In this document: one piece after another, positions 42,876 through 55,800 of the stretch
Position numbering within the stretch: the first letter of the stretch is position 1
Layout: each line of letters opens with the position of its first letter
Source of the DNA: Dendrophyllia cribrosa
Lineage: Eukaryota > Cnidaria > Anthozoa > Scleractinia > Dendrophylliidae
Length of the DNA: 64,000 bases
Direction: 5' to 3'
NCBI GenBank assembly: GCA_024195265.1
Contig: JAJLRJ010000010.1
Span: forward strand, 9,874,302-9,938,301
Notes under the pieces: generated by a model
What the model saw: only the letters and a program-made list of their open reading frames with translations
What the model was told of the DNA's origin: nothing
Databases searched by the model: none
Made by a program: the position numbers and the translations under genes

Positions 42876-43544
42876 ACATTGGCTGCGGTCACATCTGGGC
42901 TACTAACTATAGTTAAGACGGGGATAACTATAGTTAGCTATTTCGGTAATGTGACCGCTTCTCTGTTCGCTCTAACTATAGTTAGAAAATTGACGCCTTG
43001 GTGATCCAAAACAATACAGACTAACTATAGTTATACCCAAGCAGGGTTCATGGGTTAGTCTTAAGTTTACAAACAAACAACCAATCAGAATGTGACAATT
43101 CTTTTCGCACGTGCGAGATGAGCATATATTAATATGCAAAATAAAAACCAAGCGTGAAGCGAGGGGGAAACCAAAAACAACAAACAAAAAATTTACGTAC
43201 AGCAAGGTAGCAACACATGTACCCGGCGTCGAGCATCCGTTAAAATTCTCAGCTTATTTCTCATTTTTCTCCGACGGTTTGCCGTACGAAAAAATAAGAA
43301 GAAAAACTAGATAACTTTACGTCGGTCAACCATGTTGACATTTCACGGATCGACAATAAGGGCCGTCACGAACCTCTTTTAATTCGGACGTCATCCATAG
43401 GCTAATTAGAACTAACTGTAGTTAACTGCGTGGTGTGACCGCAAAGTCGACAAGCACCAACTACAGTTAGGTATGACGTCACGTAACTTGAGACAAACTT
43501 AAGTTAAACTTTAGTTACGTCGTAGATGTGACCGCAGCCAATGT
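42876..43544. mobile_element. 669-bp non-autonomous transposon, ACATTGGCTGCGGTCACATC ends
   Basis: The 20-bp left end is exactly mirrored by GATGTGACCGCAGCCAATGT at the right. Inside are several TAACTATAGTTA palindromes near both ends, possible transposase sites. No transposase frame. The target duplication is unclear. Confidence 0.8.
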
Positions 43545-43954
43545 GTCAAATTAATAATATCTAAAGTTTAAAAAGTCCTCAGTTCTCTTTGTTCTCCACA
43601 TATATATGTTATGCCTTACCCATCTTTGATAAAGGCAAACATTTCCCTGTACACGGCCAATTATAACCTTTCGTTCTCTAATTCGTTTATTTTATTGCCA
43701 TTGATTAGTTCTGGGTAAAATAAAATCAAAGATGACAACTATTCCTGAAATTGAACAAAATAACGCAATGTATTTCATGTATTCCCGATACTTTCACTTT
43801 AAAAAAAGATGTTTAAAATGGCGCTGACTCCTGTAAATTACCCCATAAATTGTAAAATGACGTAAAGCCAATACAATATAATGTAAACCAGAAACTACTA
43901 TTTTTATGCTTTTGCTAAGTACCTTCAATATTTTGAAGCTCTAATATTGATATA

Positions 43955-44592
43955 CAGTAGAACCCCGCTAACTCGAACTCTAAAGGGAAACAAAACTCAG
44001 TTCGAGTTAGCGGGGGTTCGAGTTATCGAGGTCGGTGAAAAATTTATTTCTGTTAATTATTAATAATAGTGACGATGTATAGCGTGGACATAGTTTTATT
44101 ATCTACTTCTGTGATAAACATCGCTCAATTTGCTTATGGTGACAAGAAATTCCAAAGATTATGACTTCGAAATAAGGGTAACTAAAACATTTGGGTAAGT
44201 GTTTTTGCAATATCAACGAAGTTTGTAGTGTATTACTGCAGACCAACTAAATACAAAACAACATTAAAGAAGTAACCATGCCCGTTTTCCTATTTTCACT
44301 GCCGAGGCAAAAGACACTGCATCTGGTAGTGACTGATAAGATTGTGAAATGAATGATAAATACGTGATCAGTCCGTTACAATCAGATAAAAAGCACCATA
44401 TTTTCTTGATACTGCATCTTGAGTAGTCATAACTACAGAGCTCGAGCTATCGGGATAAATTTGGGCCAAGGGAAACGAAAAATAGTTCGAGTTAGCAGGG
44501 AATTCGAGTTATCCGATTTCGAGTTATCCGAGTAAAAATGACTCAAAAATAGGACCAAATCCAGGGGAAATCGAGTTAGCGGGGTTCCACTG
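43955..44592. mobile_element. 638-bp Tc1/mariner-pogo-like non-autonomous element
   Basis: CAGTAGAACCCCGCTAACTC at the left and GAGTTAGCGGGGTTCCACTG at the right are inverted repeats flanked by TA. The words TTCGAGTTATC and TTCGAGTTAGC repeat near both ends. This end sequence is characteristic of pogo/Tigger-type elements (family knowledge). No transposase remains. Confidence 0.8.
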
Positions 44593-44639
44593 TAGTTCAG
44601 TTTAATGCTTGGTCGCATTACTGACTGACTGACTGACTT

Positions 44640-46123
44640 ACTTACTGCCCTTATGCCTGCTGGCACGTAGGGCAGCAACAAAGGACTTCCACTCCTGTCT
44701 GTTCTGGGCTAGCTTCCGGATGGTACCCCAGTTATGTTTAAGTGTCTTCAACTCTCCTTCTACAGTGGGTCTTCCTCCTTTCCTCTTTCCTTCTGGTTTC
44801 CAGTGTAGGACCACCTGTGTAATGTTGTCAGGTTCTCTTCTAAGCACGCGCCCGATCCATCTCCATCGCCTTCTCGTGAAAATGGTTTCCATGTTCTCTT
44901 GCTGACACTGGGCAAGCAGTTCCTCGTTTGAAATGGTGTTTGGCCAGAATACTCTTTTAATTCTGTCATTCTCCAACATTCTGAGCCGTACAGAAGGGTG
45001 GAGACGACACAGCTCTGATACAGTGTTAGTTTGGTCTTGATACTGTACCGCTGGGACCTCCATACATTGTTGAGCATTCTGAATGCATTTTTGGCCTTGT
45101 TCAAGCTGTTCCTGTTCCTGATGTCGTTGTCTGCTCCTCCATCGTGCCTGACTATGCTGCCTAAGTATGTAACTCCTCAGTTGTAGGAAGAACCTCTCCG
45201 TTCCATCGGATTGGTGCAGAATTTCTGATGTTCAAATTCATCAGCTTAGTCTTCTTCAGGCCAATCTGCTGTGCAAAGTTGCGGAGGCGTGACGTTTTTT
45301 TCCTGCATGTGCTGGTGATTGTGGGAGACCAGAGACCAGACCCAGATCGTCAGCAAAGTCAAGGTCTTCCAATGTTGAGAAGAGGGACCATCGTATTCCT
45401 CTTGCTTTATCCTTAGTTGTTTGTCGCATCACCCAGTCAATGGCTAAGTTAAAGAGGAGCGCCGACATCACACAGCCTTGCCTTACACCTGTCTTCACTT
45501 TAAAACTGTAGTCACTGCTTCCAACTTTACATGAAAAGTTTGCATAAAAGCTCTTGAACAGCAGAACTATCTGTTGAGGAATTCCATACATTCTCAGTCT
45601 TCTCCAGAGGCTGTCTCTGTGGATGCTATCAAAAGCTTACTTTTCCATTTTTTTTTTTATCCAAGCATGCTTCACTGGTTTCCAGGTAAGCTTTCTTTTC
45701 ATGCTCCCACCTGTTATTAACTTCATCAGTATCGGGCTGTGTGTGGTCTTCTACCAGTGTCTGGAATCTGTTCTTCAGCTGCAACACAAAGACACTCTTC
45801 ATTTTGGGGTCTTTAAACTTCTCGACATTAAACCGCGGCATACCCGACTTCCTGATACTTGTTTTCCTCAGCTTCACGTTTAACACTGCTATCACAAGAT
45901 GGTGGTCACTGCTAACATCCTCTCCTCTCCTTACTTTGACATCAAGGAGCGAACGTCTCCAGGTACCATTAATCATCAAGTGGTCAATCTGATTTCTTTC
46001 TCTTCTATTGCCCACTCCAGAAACTATTAAAAATACCATAATACTCTTTAAAGTGCAGGTTTGGGTGGTGCTTGATGTAAGCCTCATTTTTCCAATTTCT
46101 TTTGTTTTCAGCACGAACTGCAC
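44640..46123 (-). pseudogene. LINE polyprotein: AP endonuclease end, RT core and C-terminal region, broken
   Basis: On the minus strand, 46123-45629 shows NQIDHLMINGTWRRSLLDV and DVSSDHHLVIAVLNVKLR, the C-terminal part of an AP-type endonuclease with its SDHH motif. 45591-45256 shows the RT block GVRQGCVMSALLFNLAID and LDFADDLGLVS with the FADD catalytic box. 45063-44638 shows RRRWRWIGRVLRREPDN and HNWGTIRKLAQNRQEWKSF, the usual C-terminal end of this LINE group. Frame breaks and deletions lie at about 45600 and 45250-45060, so the copy is dead. The GACT repeat near 44625-44640 may be its 3' tail. Confidence 0.8.
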
Positions 46124-48180
46124 CTGCTATGCTTCAACTTCTTGGCAATTTGCATAAGGAGCACATTTGTATGCGAACACACAGTGCTACGTCGTAGCGT
46201 TCCTACATGTACTCTGAATTCCATTGTGCCATTCTAACAAAGGAGACTTGAATAATTACACCCCGGTGAGGCTGAGCCTGCACATAAAAGAGTATTATGA
46301 TATTTTTCGGAGTGGCCAATTGGGGGAGTACCATATCAACTTATGTATGTCTTTATGTGGAAAGAGGGTTCCTTGCTTGGTTGCATGTATGCCGGCAAAT
46401 AAAAAAAAACATACAACAATATAAAGCGATTCCTGTCCGAGTACAATAGTTTTGACCATTTCCTTAAGACTCTTTGTTCATAGACCTTTTTTGTCTGCGG
46501 TGTCTGGTTGCAATATATCAAATCACAGGCTTACCACCCCCTGTCTGTGTGGTGTCCTGTGCATATTCAATGGAGGTATCGGTTTATAAAACTTGCCTTG
46601 CTAAAGGCGAAGTTTAGGGTTTTTAAAACTGATAAAAATAAAATAAAAATTCTCAAAATCACTTTCATGTTGTTTAACTTTGTTTTCCTGAGTTTATTTT
46701 AGTGATTTGTGGCTCGCAAAAGCGGTATTTTCAAAATAACGGTTCGAGTCGCTCAAAAGTAAGCGAGTCGAACCGTTGTTTTGGGAATATGGAAGGAATA
46801 TATTTTTTAGCTGCCGAAGAATGCAAGTCAAGAATTTTATTGGCTCTTTCGCACAACATTAACGGGTGAACTGAAATTTATTCGTAAATGGGATTAGAGG
46901 AAAGCTTAAGACAAAGAAGAAAACTGTAATAAATGAGGGTTTTGAAAGATATTTATAATACGCGTTTTCTGTCTCAAAATTTAACACAAACACCCAACTA
47001 GCCAAGCTTTCCACTGAAAGAGCTTCCTGGAGAAAATCATGTTTATGTTTCTTTTTAGTGATTATTTAAATGTGTGTAAAGTGATATTTCTATCGGCTAC
47101 CAATTCTCGATCTGCTTGGATGTCTTAGCTAAAAATTCAACAGGCCGAAAGTATCAGCAACCCAGAATCGAGATCAAACTTACTGAGGGGGTGAACATAG
47201 GGCGTATAGTCGACAATTACAAATTTATGGTCGATTGTCTTCAAATCCAAATGTCATGCATGTAAGTAAAGACTAGAAGAATAAATTTTCTCTGTCCTGT
47301 TGTTCGACTGAGATATGTCAATAATCATAAATGCATGACGACATCACAAAAAAAACTTGAAAAAGCATAAGAAGAAAATAGCAAATATTTGACCAAATGC
47401 TTTTTTTTTTCTGATGCAGATTAAATATTGTGAGTGGTTCCCGCTTTTTACTCGTGGCGCAGCACACGAGTTGTAAATCCAGCTGTGACTTTTCTTGTTT
47501 TTTTTTTTCGTGTCACATTAGCGCATGCAAATTTATACACGCATATTTAAGTCAGTCGACGACTATATGGCTTTCAGCCATGAAATACAAACCGCAAAAT
47601 CTCTCCGTGTCTTGACTTGAGAATCAAAATAAAGAACTACAGCGTACAAGTAGTGCACGTTTTCAAGACAATGCAAGGCGTTCATGGATGGATAGGACCT
47701 TTTGATATTGTGTTCGCCGCTTATTCCTGTGGGATTTTTGCTCCGGTAAGTTTTGTGTTTTATATAACTTGCTATTTGCTTACTACGATCGAGCTCAAGT
47801 GTCGGCTACTAAATGTAGTGAATGTAGTGTAGTCTTACTTTTAAACCCGTGTATACGTGAAAGCGTAATGACCGGTTATCGGTAACGGTGGCTAAATAAA
47901 ACTCACTGAATCACTCGCTCGCTCCTTCCATCAGCTGTAAACTTAGTGACTATATGCTTTGTTACGAATACGTTTCGTAACAACAACAACATGAATCCAG
48001 CGATCACAATCATTAATTTGATGTAAACGAATTAATATAGACAACAATAAACTTACAGATGTTTCGCATTTGGAGTTTTTAGTGCAACATTAAAATCGAT
48101 CTAAAAGGATTTTGACACCGAAACACACGTTTCGATGCGTATCTACATTAAAATAATAAAATTTAGTACTATTTGAGCAT
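46124..48180. other. No gene seen; one perfect hairpin
   Basis: A foldback at 46732-46783 pairs AACGGTTCGAGTCGCT with AGCGAGTCGAACCGTT around an 8-bp loop. No exon-like frame elsewhere in this stretch. Confidence 0.5.
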
Positions 48181-48184
48181 GTGC

Positions 48185-48268
48185 TCCTAGATAGCCTAGT
48201 GGATTGATGCTATGGCTTAGCTCCGGAAGGCCCGAGTTCGAGTCTCGCTCAAGTCCTTTTTTTTTCTT
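48185..48268 (+). repeat. tRNA-derived SINE-like or tRNA pseudogene sequence
   Basis: An A-box-like TAGCCTAGTGGA (48192) and a B-box-like GAGTTCGAGTCTC (48234) lie 31 bp apart, followed by a T9 run at 48258 that would end RNA polymerase III transcription. The cloverleaf stems look poor, so a functional tRNA is unlikely. Confidence 0.45.
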
Positions 48269-49740
48269 TTTTTTTTTCTTTTTTCCGACTGAACATTATG
48301 AAAGTGATGCACTGTTTTTATTCGTTCGTCAAAAATCCTTACGTTTAATTTTTTAAAAATATCGAACCATGTCAGTGTGAAAACGTAAGCTTACGGCAAT
48401 ATTGCGTTACGCGTTAGCATTCTTCTTTACGGGTTGGCTCTTTGGAGCCTTTGATTAATAGACATAATTTTAAGCTTATGTTTCTCCGTAAAAGCACTCA
48501 AAACACTCGGGAATCAATGCTGCAATGATTTAAAGGCGCCACGAGTTCAAGCTGTGTACAGCTTCTTGTTGTCTAAAAATTCAACCTTTGATTGTTTATA
48601 CCTGCAATTTCAAACTAGTACGTTCGAACATGGAATTTAATCGGGACCTGTTTACATCCTTCAAGGGTAGCGTTTCGATATATTTGACTGCGACTAAAGC
48701 AAACTTTAGTTTAACAAAACGGAGAAGAAAATACACGCCATCGACTTAATACTAAATGCAAAAGATAAGTGAAGAAGACAAGTCGGTTCAAAAAGAATAT
48801 AGCCATTTATCTCAATGACCGCGCAAAGTTTTACTAAATTTAATAGCTTCAGCATTTTTGTTCAAATTTTACAAGCTATATTTCATTAGCATCTGGATAC
48901 CCTGACACTCATGCTGACTGGCTGAATACATCAGAGTCGTGTCATTGTTGAATAATTAGAAGTAATACATGTTCACTCAAAACAGTATATTAAAACTACC
49001 GATCGGTGTATATCAAGATATATTCTTATAAACAATTCATATGTATGTGCAAGTGTTGACAACTTTAACAAGCTTCCTTATAGGTTGTCTTTGACAGACA
49101 GGCTGATAATCATGTTAGCCCTTCTGCAAATGAGACCGTTATTAAAGATCAATGACGCCATTGGAGTCTAATTTCGTGCATTAAAACTTATTTGTTGTAG
49201 AAATAATTCATGTGCAGCTGTTTGTCGACCTTTAAAGCGTTTCTTACAAATATATGACTAAAGCACAAAAACAATTTGAAAGAGCATGGCAAAATAAGTA
49301 AATCGTGCAACTTTGGTAATAGACTTAAAAAATAAGAACTCCACACAACGATCACCTTTTTGTTTTAATTTACACCGTTTATGCTACCACTAGATATGCA
49401 AATGATAGCTAATTGTATCGACTCATATGGGTTTGTTAAAAAAATCCGACCCAATGCCTTTGTTCAATTTCCAACCATTTCAAACTGACCGAAACAAACA
49501 ACGAAACACGCTATGAATTAACACACCAATAAGATCAAATGTACGGTAACGGCTATGGAACTATTATAGTATAACTATATATGGTCTTATAGTGCTACAT
49601 TTTAATTTCATGTTATGCGGTTAAGAACGCAGTTTATAAAACAGATGGTATAGATATTGGGCTTCATTTCTGGCTTCTTTCCTAAATCGAATCTAGTGTC
49701 TTTGAAATTTCGTGTGTGGTTATTAGGCTACAAAGTGAAA
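48269..49740. other. No gene seen
   Basis: AT-rich sequence without repeats or exon-like frames that I can support. Confidence 0.5.
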
Positions 49741-49825
49741 GAGGGTAGCTATCGTGTGCGTCTATGTTCTTAAGAATAAGCCCGTCTTGTGTGATGTTAA
49801 GACCTCCGAATGACCTTTTCCTCGC

Positions 49826-52800
49826 CTACACGACCAAGTCTTCAACGTTTGCATAAAGTTGGATGTCGTACATCTTCATGTTGATCAACCTCTGCAGAGA
49901 AAAACACACAACAAACATGGTCACATATCTAGTGGAACGCAAAATAAAACCTCGTAACCGGTGACAAGTTTGGAAAAACCACGAGTGAGACAAGTTATGA
50001 TCGACGGTATCACTTCTGATTGATCGATTAAACCATGTATGTTATCGCTTGTGAGAGTACATTTCTCTTTGTAACCAATATTTATCTTGCTTTGTTATCA
50101 AAATGATAACGAGGCAGAAAGTAACTAATTTGTATGCTTTAGAGACATATGTGGCGTCTCGGTGCTCTAGTGGTTAGCGCGTTGAACTTTGGACGCGAAG
50201 ATCGGTTTCTCAAGCCTGTCCTTTAGCTCCAATTGTGCTCAGACAATACCAGTTGCAAAATGGTTGGAACTAACGTTTATACTAAACATTGACTCTCTTC
50301 ATCCATTATAAAACAATGGCTACCTTGCAATCGCAATACTGGGGGGGGGGAACTGAAGATGCTGGGGAACGCGTTTGTGGCCTTAGCATACAAACGTCTG
50401 TAAAATCTTCCGGCTTTTCAGAACGTTATGTTTGCAACCACCAGCCGCCAACACTGAAACATGGTCATTGTACTCGTTTTCAGATTTAGATTCTTTGTCC
50501 TGCAGTGTTTATAATGTTTTTAAAGCTCTATTATTAAAGTGCCTCAAATTTATATCATTTTATGAGCTGCCAATAACTCTTAAAGATATAGAGGAAGTAA
50601 ATTGAAGATTGTTTCTCCACGAATTGTACCTTATGCTGGTTTTCTATTTTTTTCAGTTTGTTCCTCAGTTCCGCAAATACAGGTCTTACATCGGGGTCTT
50701 CCTCCCAGCACGACGTCATTATTTTATACCTGCCAAAAAGAAAAGGAATTTGTTATTGCTGTTCATTTTTTTTTTGCAAATTGTTTTGACATATTTCTTT
50801 GATGGATCTATGATAAGTAATACCACAATAATACTCTTCGAAGTTTGCAATTTTTGCATGACGTCAGAAAATCACGCAGAAGTCATTAAAATTAAAACAT
50901 AAAAAAAATTAAAACATAAACCTGGAAAAATACCGGAACTGTGTAATTAGAAACTAAAAACCGGCATAAAACATTATTTACAATTCATCATCAACATGTT
51001 GTGGTTTAGGCATCCTGTATCCTTGTTGAAGCAAACTTGCAATTTTTCTGCCATCCATTCGTGGATATGGCGAACCACCTAAAATAGAGCACATATTTGA
51101 ATAACATGCGTATTAAAGAAACGTACGAGTGGCGTATGAAAATTCATAAAATAATTTTCATACGTACAAAATTCCCTTGAAAATACAGCGTATGACCAGC
51201 GTACCTGACTTATGAGTAACGTCCCTTTGGCGTAACTCTCGCGTGTTAAGCGTATGCCTAGCGTATGTTTAGCGTATAAACCATACGTCCGAATACGCAC
51301 AAAATTTTTAAGCATGCTTAAAAAAAATTTCTGCCTCGCCGTATGCTAGCGTATGCCACCGTATACGACCCTGCTTGAAACGTATACAACCTATGCCTAA
51401 CGTATCCCTAGCGTAAGTCAGCGTATACCAGCGTATGAGTGATATTTTTCATACGCTGGCATACGTTAGGACGATACGCAATAGTGTGACAGGGCCATAA
51501 GCAGAAAGTTCAAAATGACGTACGTTCAACATTCTGAAACAATATTCATATTTAGAGAGAAAAGCCAAATGACTGCAGAATCACTTCAATAAGATCGACT
51601 TTGAATTGGAGAGAGAAATGTAATAATAATATAATAATAACGTCAAAAGATGTTATTGAGGATATCAGAAATAAACTAGAGTGGTTTACATAACGGTCCT
51701 CGATAAGAAGCTAAAAAGACAAAACAACAAACAAGACGAAACAAACAAAACAACAACAAACACGAAAACTAGTTGTACAAACCTACTATTACTTACTAAA
51801 AACCCCAAAACATTTGGAAATGGAAGCAAAGCTACTCTTACAAAAGAAACTTGAAAAATGCGAAAATTAAATTTAATTAAACGCACAATGTTTCTTTTCT
51901 TTTTACAGAGATAGATAGATGTGTTAGAAAGACCTTAATCCGTAGTGCTACAACTGAATTGTAAAGGCATACAAAAGTTTTTTTTACTTTTTATTACTGT
52001 CTCAGCTACTTGTATCCTTTTTTCTTGTGCCCTTGTGTACAGTATTGTAAATAGTTTTTGTCTTTAAGATGTTTGCTGTAGAAAGGTAACTGTAACTCTG
52101 TTTTTATAAAGTTTATTAAAAAAATAAAAATAGATAAAAAGATGAAAAAATGGAAAAACAAGAAGACATGAAAAAAGAAAAGAAAACAAATTACTAATAA
52201 TCTCAAGTTAAGAACTAGATTTTAGATAAGCCACGCTCTGAATACTGACAATGTTACTGACGGTAAAAGTCCCAAAGAATTTTCCATCTGATTACCTAAC
52301 GGATAAAAAGGCGGATTTACCCTAATATACATGAGTGGAGAGGGGCACCTTGTGGCCGAGGTGTACTGTTTTACATAAACAAAAACAACACTACGGTAAG
52401 TATTCTCTTACCTATTGTAAAAATTTCGTATAGCAGGATTCCATAGCTCCACCTGTGAGGTAAGGAAGGTTCATTTGAATTTACGATATGATGAAAACAC
52501 AAAGTTATGCTTTAATTTTGATATACCTTCATGACTTTTTTACATTTGATAAGTTACATCTCATGAAGCAATTATGTCTTGACCAATATTATTGATGGGG
52601 GCTAGAGGTTTATCTTTAATATATATAGGTAGCCTGAGCCTAACAGCGTCGCACTCTGAACAAGCTTAACTAAAGTGAAATTTAACTAAGGTGAAAGGTC
52701 GGAAGCACAAGAATTAAGATTGACGACCGGGCTATTTTTCAATTTTAGCAATTCTCAAAAACAGTAAGCTTATTACGCGACCGTCTGCACAGTACATTTA

Positions 52801-55800
52801 CACCGTACTAAAGTTCACAAAAACAACTTTACCTCCGTCTAGAATAACTAGTACGACTACTTTCCGAATAAAATACAGTTGTTGCTTGTCAAAAATTGCC
52901 CGAGAAACTGATTTGGAAATCAAAATTGCAAAAATACACAAACATATTTGCATAAGGCGACGCGAGTGAAAATAGAACTATAAAATCCAAGTCTTGTTTT
53001 GTTTACATAAAATCGCTTTTCAATCTATGTAATGAATGAACAAACATATAAAAATGGACAACACAATCTTCTTTCTAAAAATTTTATTCAAATCTCCATT
53101 AGTTTATGTTTAAAAGCAAAACGCGTACTATTTATAGTGCATCGAGTTCGAGCCGCCTTCGATGAAATTCAAGAAATCGATACAACTGAATTTATGCACG
53201 TTTTAAAATCAATTCTCCAAAACTAACAATAACACAAAAAAAGGCAATCACAGATTGATATCAACATAAATTCCCATCGAAAAATGTAATCTGTTTTACC
53301 TTTGAGGTCCCTCGCTTGTTTGTTAATTCTTTAAATCTCCGCGTCTTTAATTTGGTTGTGAAATCCGTAATAAAAACTAACACCTGCCCGCATTGAAAAA
53401 CGTATGAAGTTCCTCGAAGCAAGATTTTATCCCAGAAAGCTCTTCTTTTTCCACTACAGCGGTTTCTGAGTATTCCTTAATTAGTATCCCTGTCTTGAGT
53501 AGCAAACCGCGAAAAAATGCAGGGAAATAACGACTTTACTTCTCCGCTAAACACTGACCAGCGAAAGATCCAAACTATAAACGTGTTTACCGAGCTAACG
53601 GCTGTGTAGCCGCCCGAAAAACAAAGCCTCAAAGATCCCGGATGTTGTGTGGCGTCATACGCGCATGTTTTGCGACGTCATACGCGCCCGCGAGCCAGCC
53701 CTGCCCAACACGCGGGCGGCGGGCGCCGGCGGCACACAACGCGCCCGCGAAACATTCCGCTAGCCATGACCATGAAAAATAACGGGCATAGGTTCTATGA
53801 GTATGGGGCTTCGCAGCCGTGCCTTCGGCTATTAACAACGCTATTCCTTCCGCTATTAACAACGCTTAACTCGACAGTTGCATACAACGACTTGACCTTG
53901 CAAATTCCCCTTTCGTGCAATTACGAGCTTTTCCATTCAGGTTTCTCCTAAGTCCCACTGGTTAAATAATACACCATTGTCTCTCCTCTTTTGCTGATGT
54001 ATAAGTTAATCACATTCGTGTGTTTGTGCAAGTATATGTGATTGTTCACTCACACGTCACTCTTGGTTGTGTATGTTCCATACATCAACGCTTCATACGC
54101 GGTCCACTTCACTGGCAAACGACCCTGTAATCAACAAAAAAAAAGAACTCGATCTCTGAACACAATAGTTGTATATCACAACGGCTGAGGCGAGAAGATT
54201 AGAAAAAAGAAGAGAGAGAAAAGAAGAGAAGAGATTATCAAGTATTCTTGAACTAATTAATAATTTATCAAGTTTGGGCAAACAAAAAACACTACCATTA
54301 AGGATGTTTGGCTATGTGATATTAATTATTAAATAAACACGAGGACGAGTGTTTCATCCGGATTTCCAAATACCGAGTAGTGGGTTGAAAAAAAAGAGGA
54401 ACACACGAGTTTTCTTAAATCGGTTTCGAGGTGTTGGAAACCTGATAAAACATTCTTTCGAGTGTTTCATTTAGCTTCTCAAACCATTAATAATTCTTTA
54501 AGAGATTCAAAGCAAAGTTCACTAAATTTTATGGTGAACAAAATATTACTTCTGTGATAAACACAGAGTAACACAAACGTGCAATATGATGCAAAGAGGG
54601 TCAAAAAATCGCTATTATTATTATATCGTATTTCATCATTGTTGTTCTAAACGTAACAAGACATGTCTGTAAAGCCGCTCTAAACGCTAATATAAAAAAA
54701 TTCTAGAAAGTATAAATGAATGACACCGCTTTTCATTTATAAAAAAATAATTTAAATACCCTTGTTTTTTTCTCATAAATGTTTTCCTGTTGAACATCTC
54801 TGGCCATCCCAAAGTCTGTCACTTTACACGTTTCGTTTTCTCCAACCAACACATTACGAGCAGCAAGGTCTCGGTGAATGATCTACACGAGAAAGCATTA
54901 CAAACAGTGTTTGACGTTAGGTTTAAAACTACATGTATGCAAAATTACATTACCTTAAATATTAATGATAGTCCTACAGTCAGTTCAGACATTGTTAGCC
55001 CAATGTTTACCAATAAATATGGGAACTTAATACTGTATCGACCCAAGTTCATAATTGTTTCTTGGGCGAGAGAGAGAATTTGTCAATGAGCGTGAGCTCA
55101 AAGTAATAGTTATTCACCTAATTTGTTATATTTTTAGAGGATTCTTCTAGACCAATGATCACAACCGAAACTTGACAATGATAGACAAAAGGTATATTGC
55201 ATTTTTATCCATATCTTACAAATTTCCCGCGCGCTCATTGGGCGAGAAGTATTGCTTGTAAGAATACAAACAATGAAATGACGTCATTAAACACGCCAAT
55301 AGCGTATAGTTCGCGAAAACATTTGGATGCTAGAGTTTAGCCGATTTCGTTTGTAAGATAGCGACTTTCTGTGTCTTTTTTGCGGTGAATTTTCGCCGAT
55401 TCTAATGAAAACTACATTTACATGTACCAATGCTAACAAATCCATTCTAGTGAAAACTTAAAGGTTTGAAGAAGAAATTGAGACGCTTGTGGACTCGAGG
55501 ACTTCAGTAACCTGGCAAACTTATTCAAGTCGAAAGAGGGCGCGAAACGTTAGTATTTCATTCAGTGAACTTTCATAAACGTTCACAGAGGAAAATACGC
55601 TCCTTATTGAGTGAAAAGTATGGTAAATAGACGAACATTTTGAAAGTTGAGTGCGCTCGATGCCTTTTTCACGTTCATTTCCCAGGATTTTGAAGCCAAA
55701 TTGAACATGATCGTTCCAAGAAAAATGTTTTTGCCATGATAAAAAACACCAAACAGATTTTAGTTTCCCATTATGATTATGCCCTATGATAATAACGGTT

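Noticed and set aside
48185..48268. Functional tRNA gene
   Set aside because: Box A and B words are present, but stems do not pair well by eye and no clear anticodon arm forms; kept only as tRNA-derived repeat.
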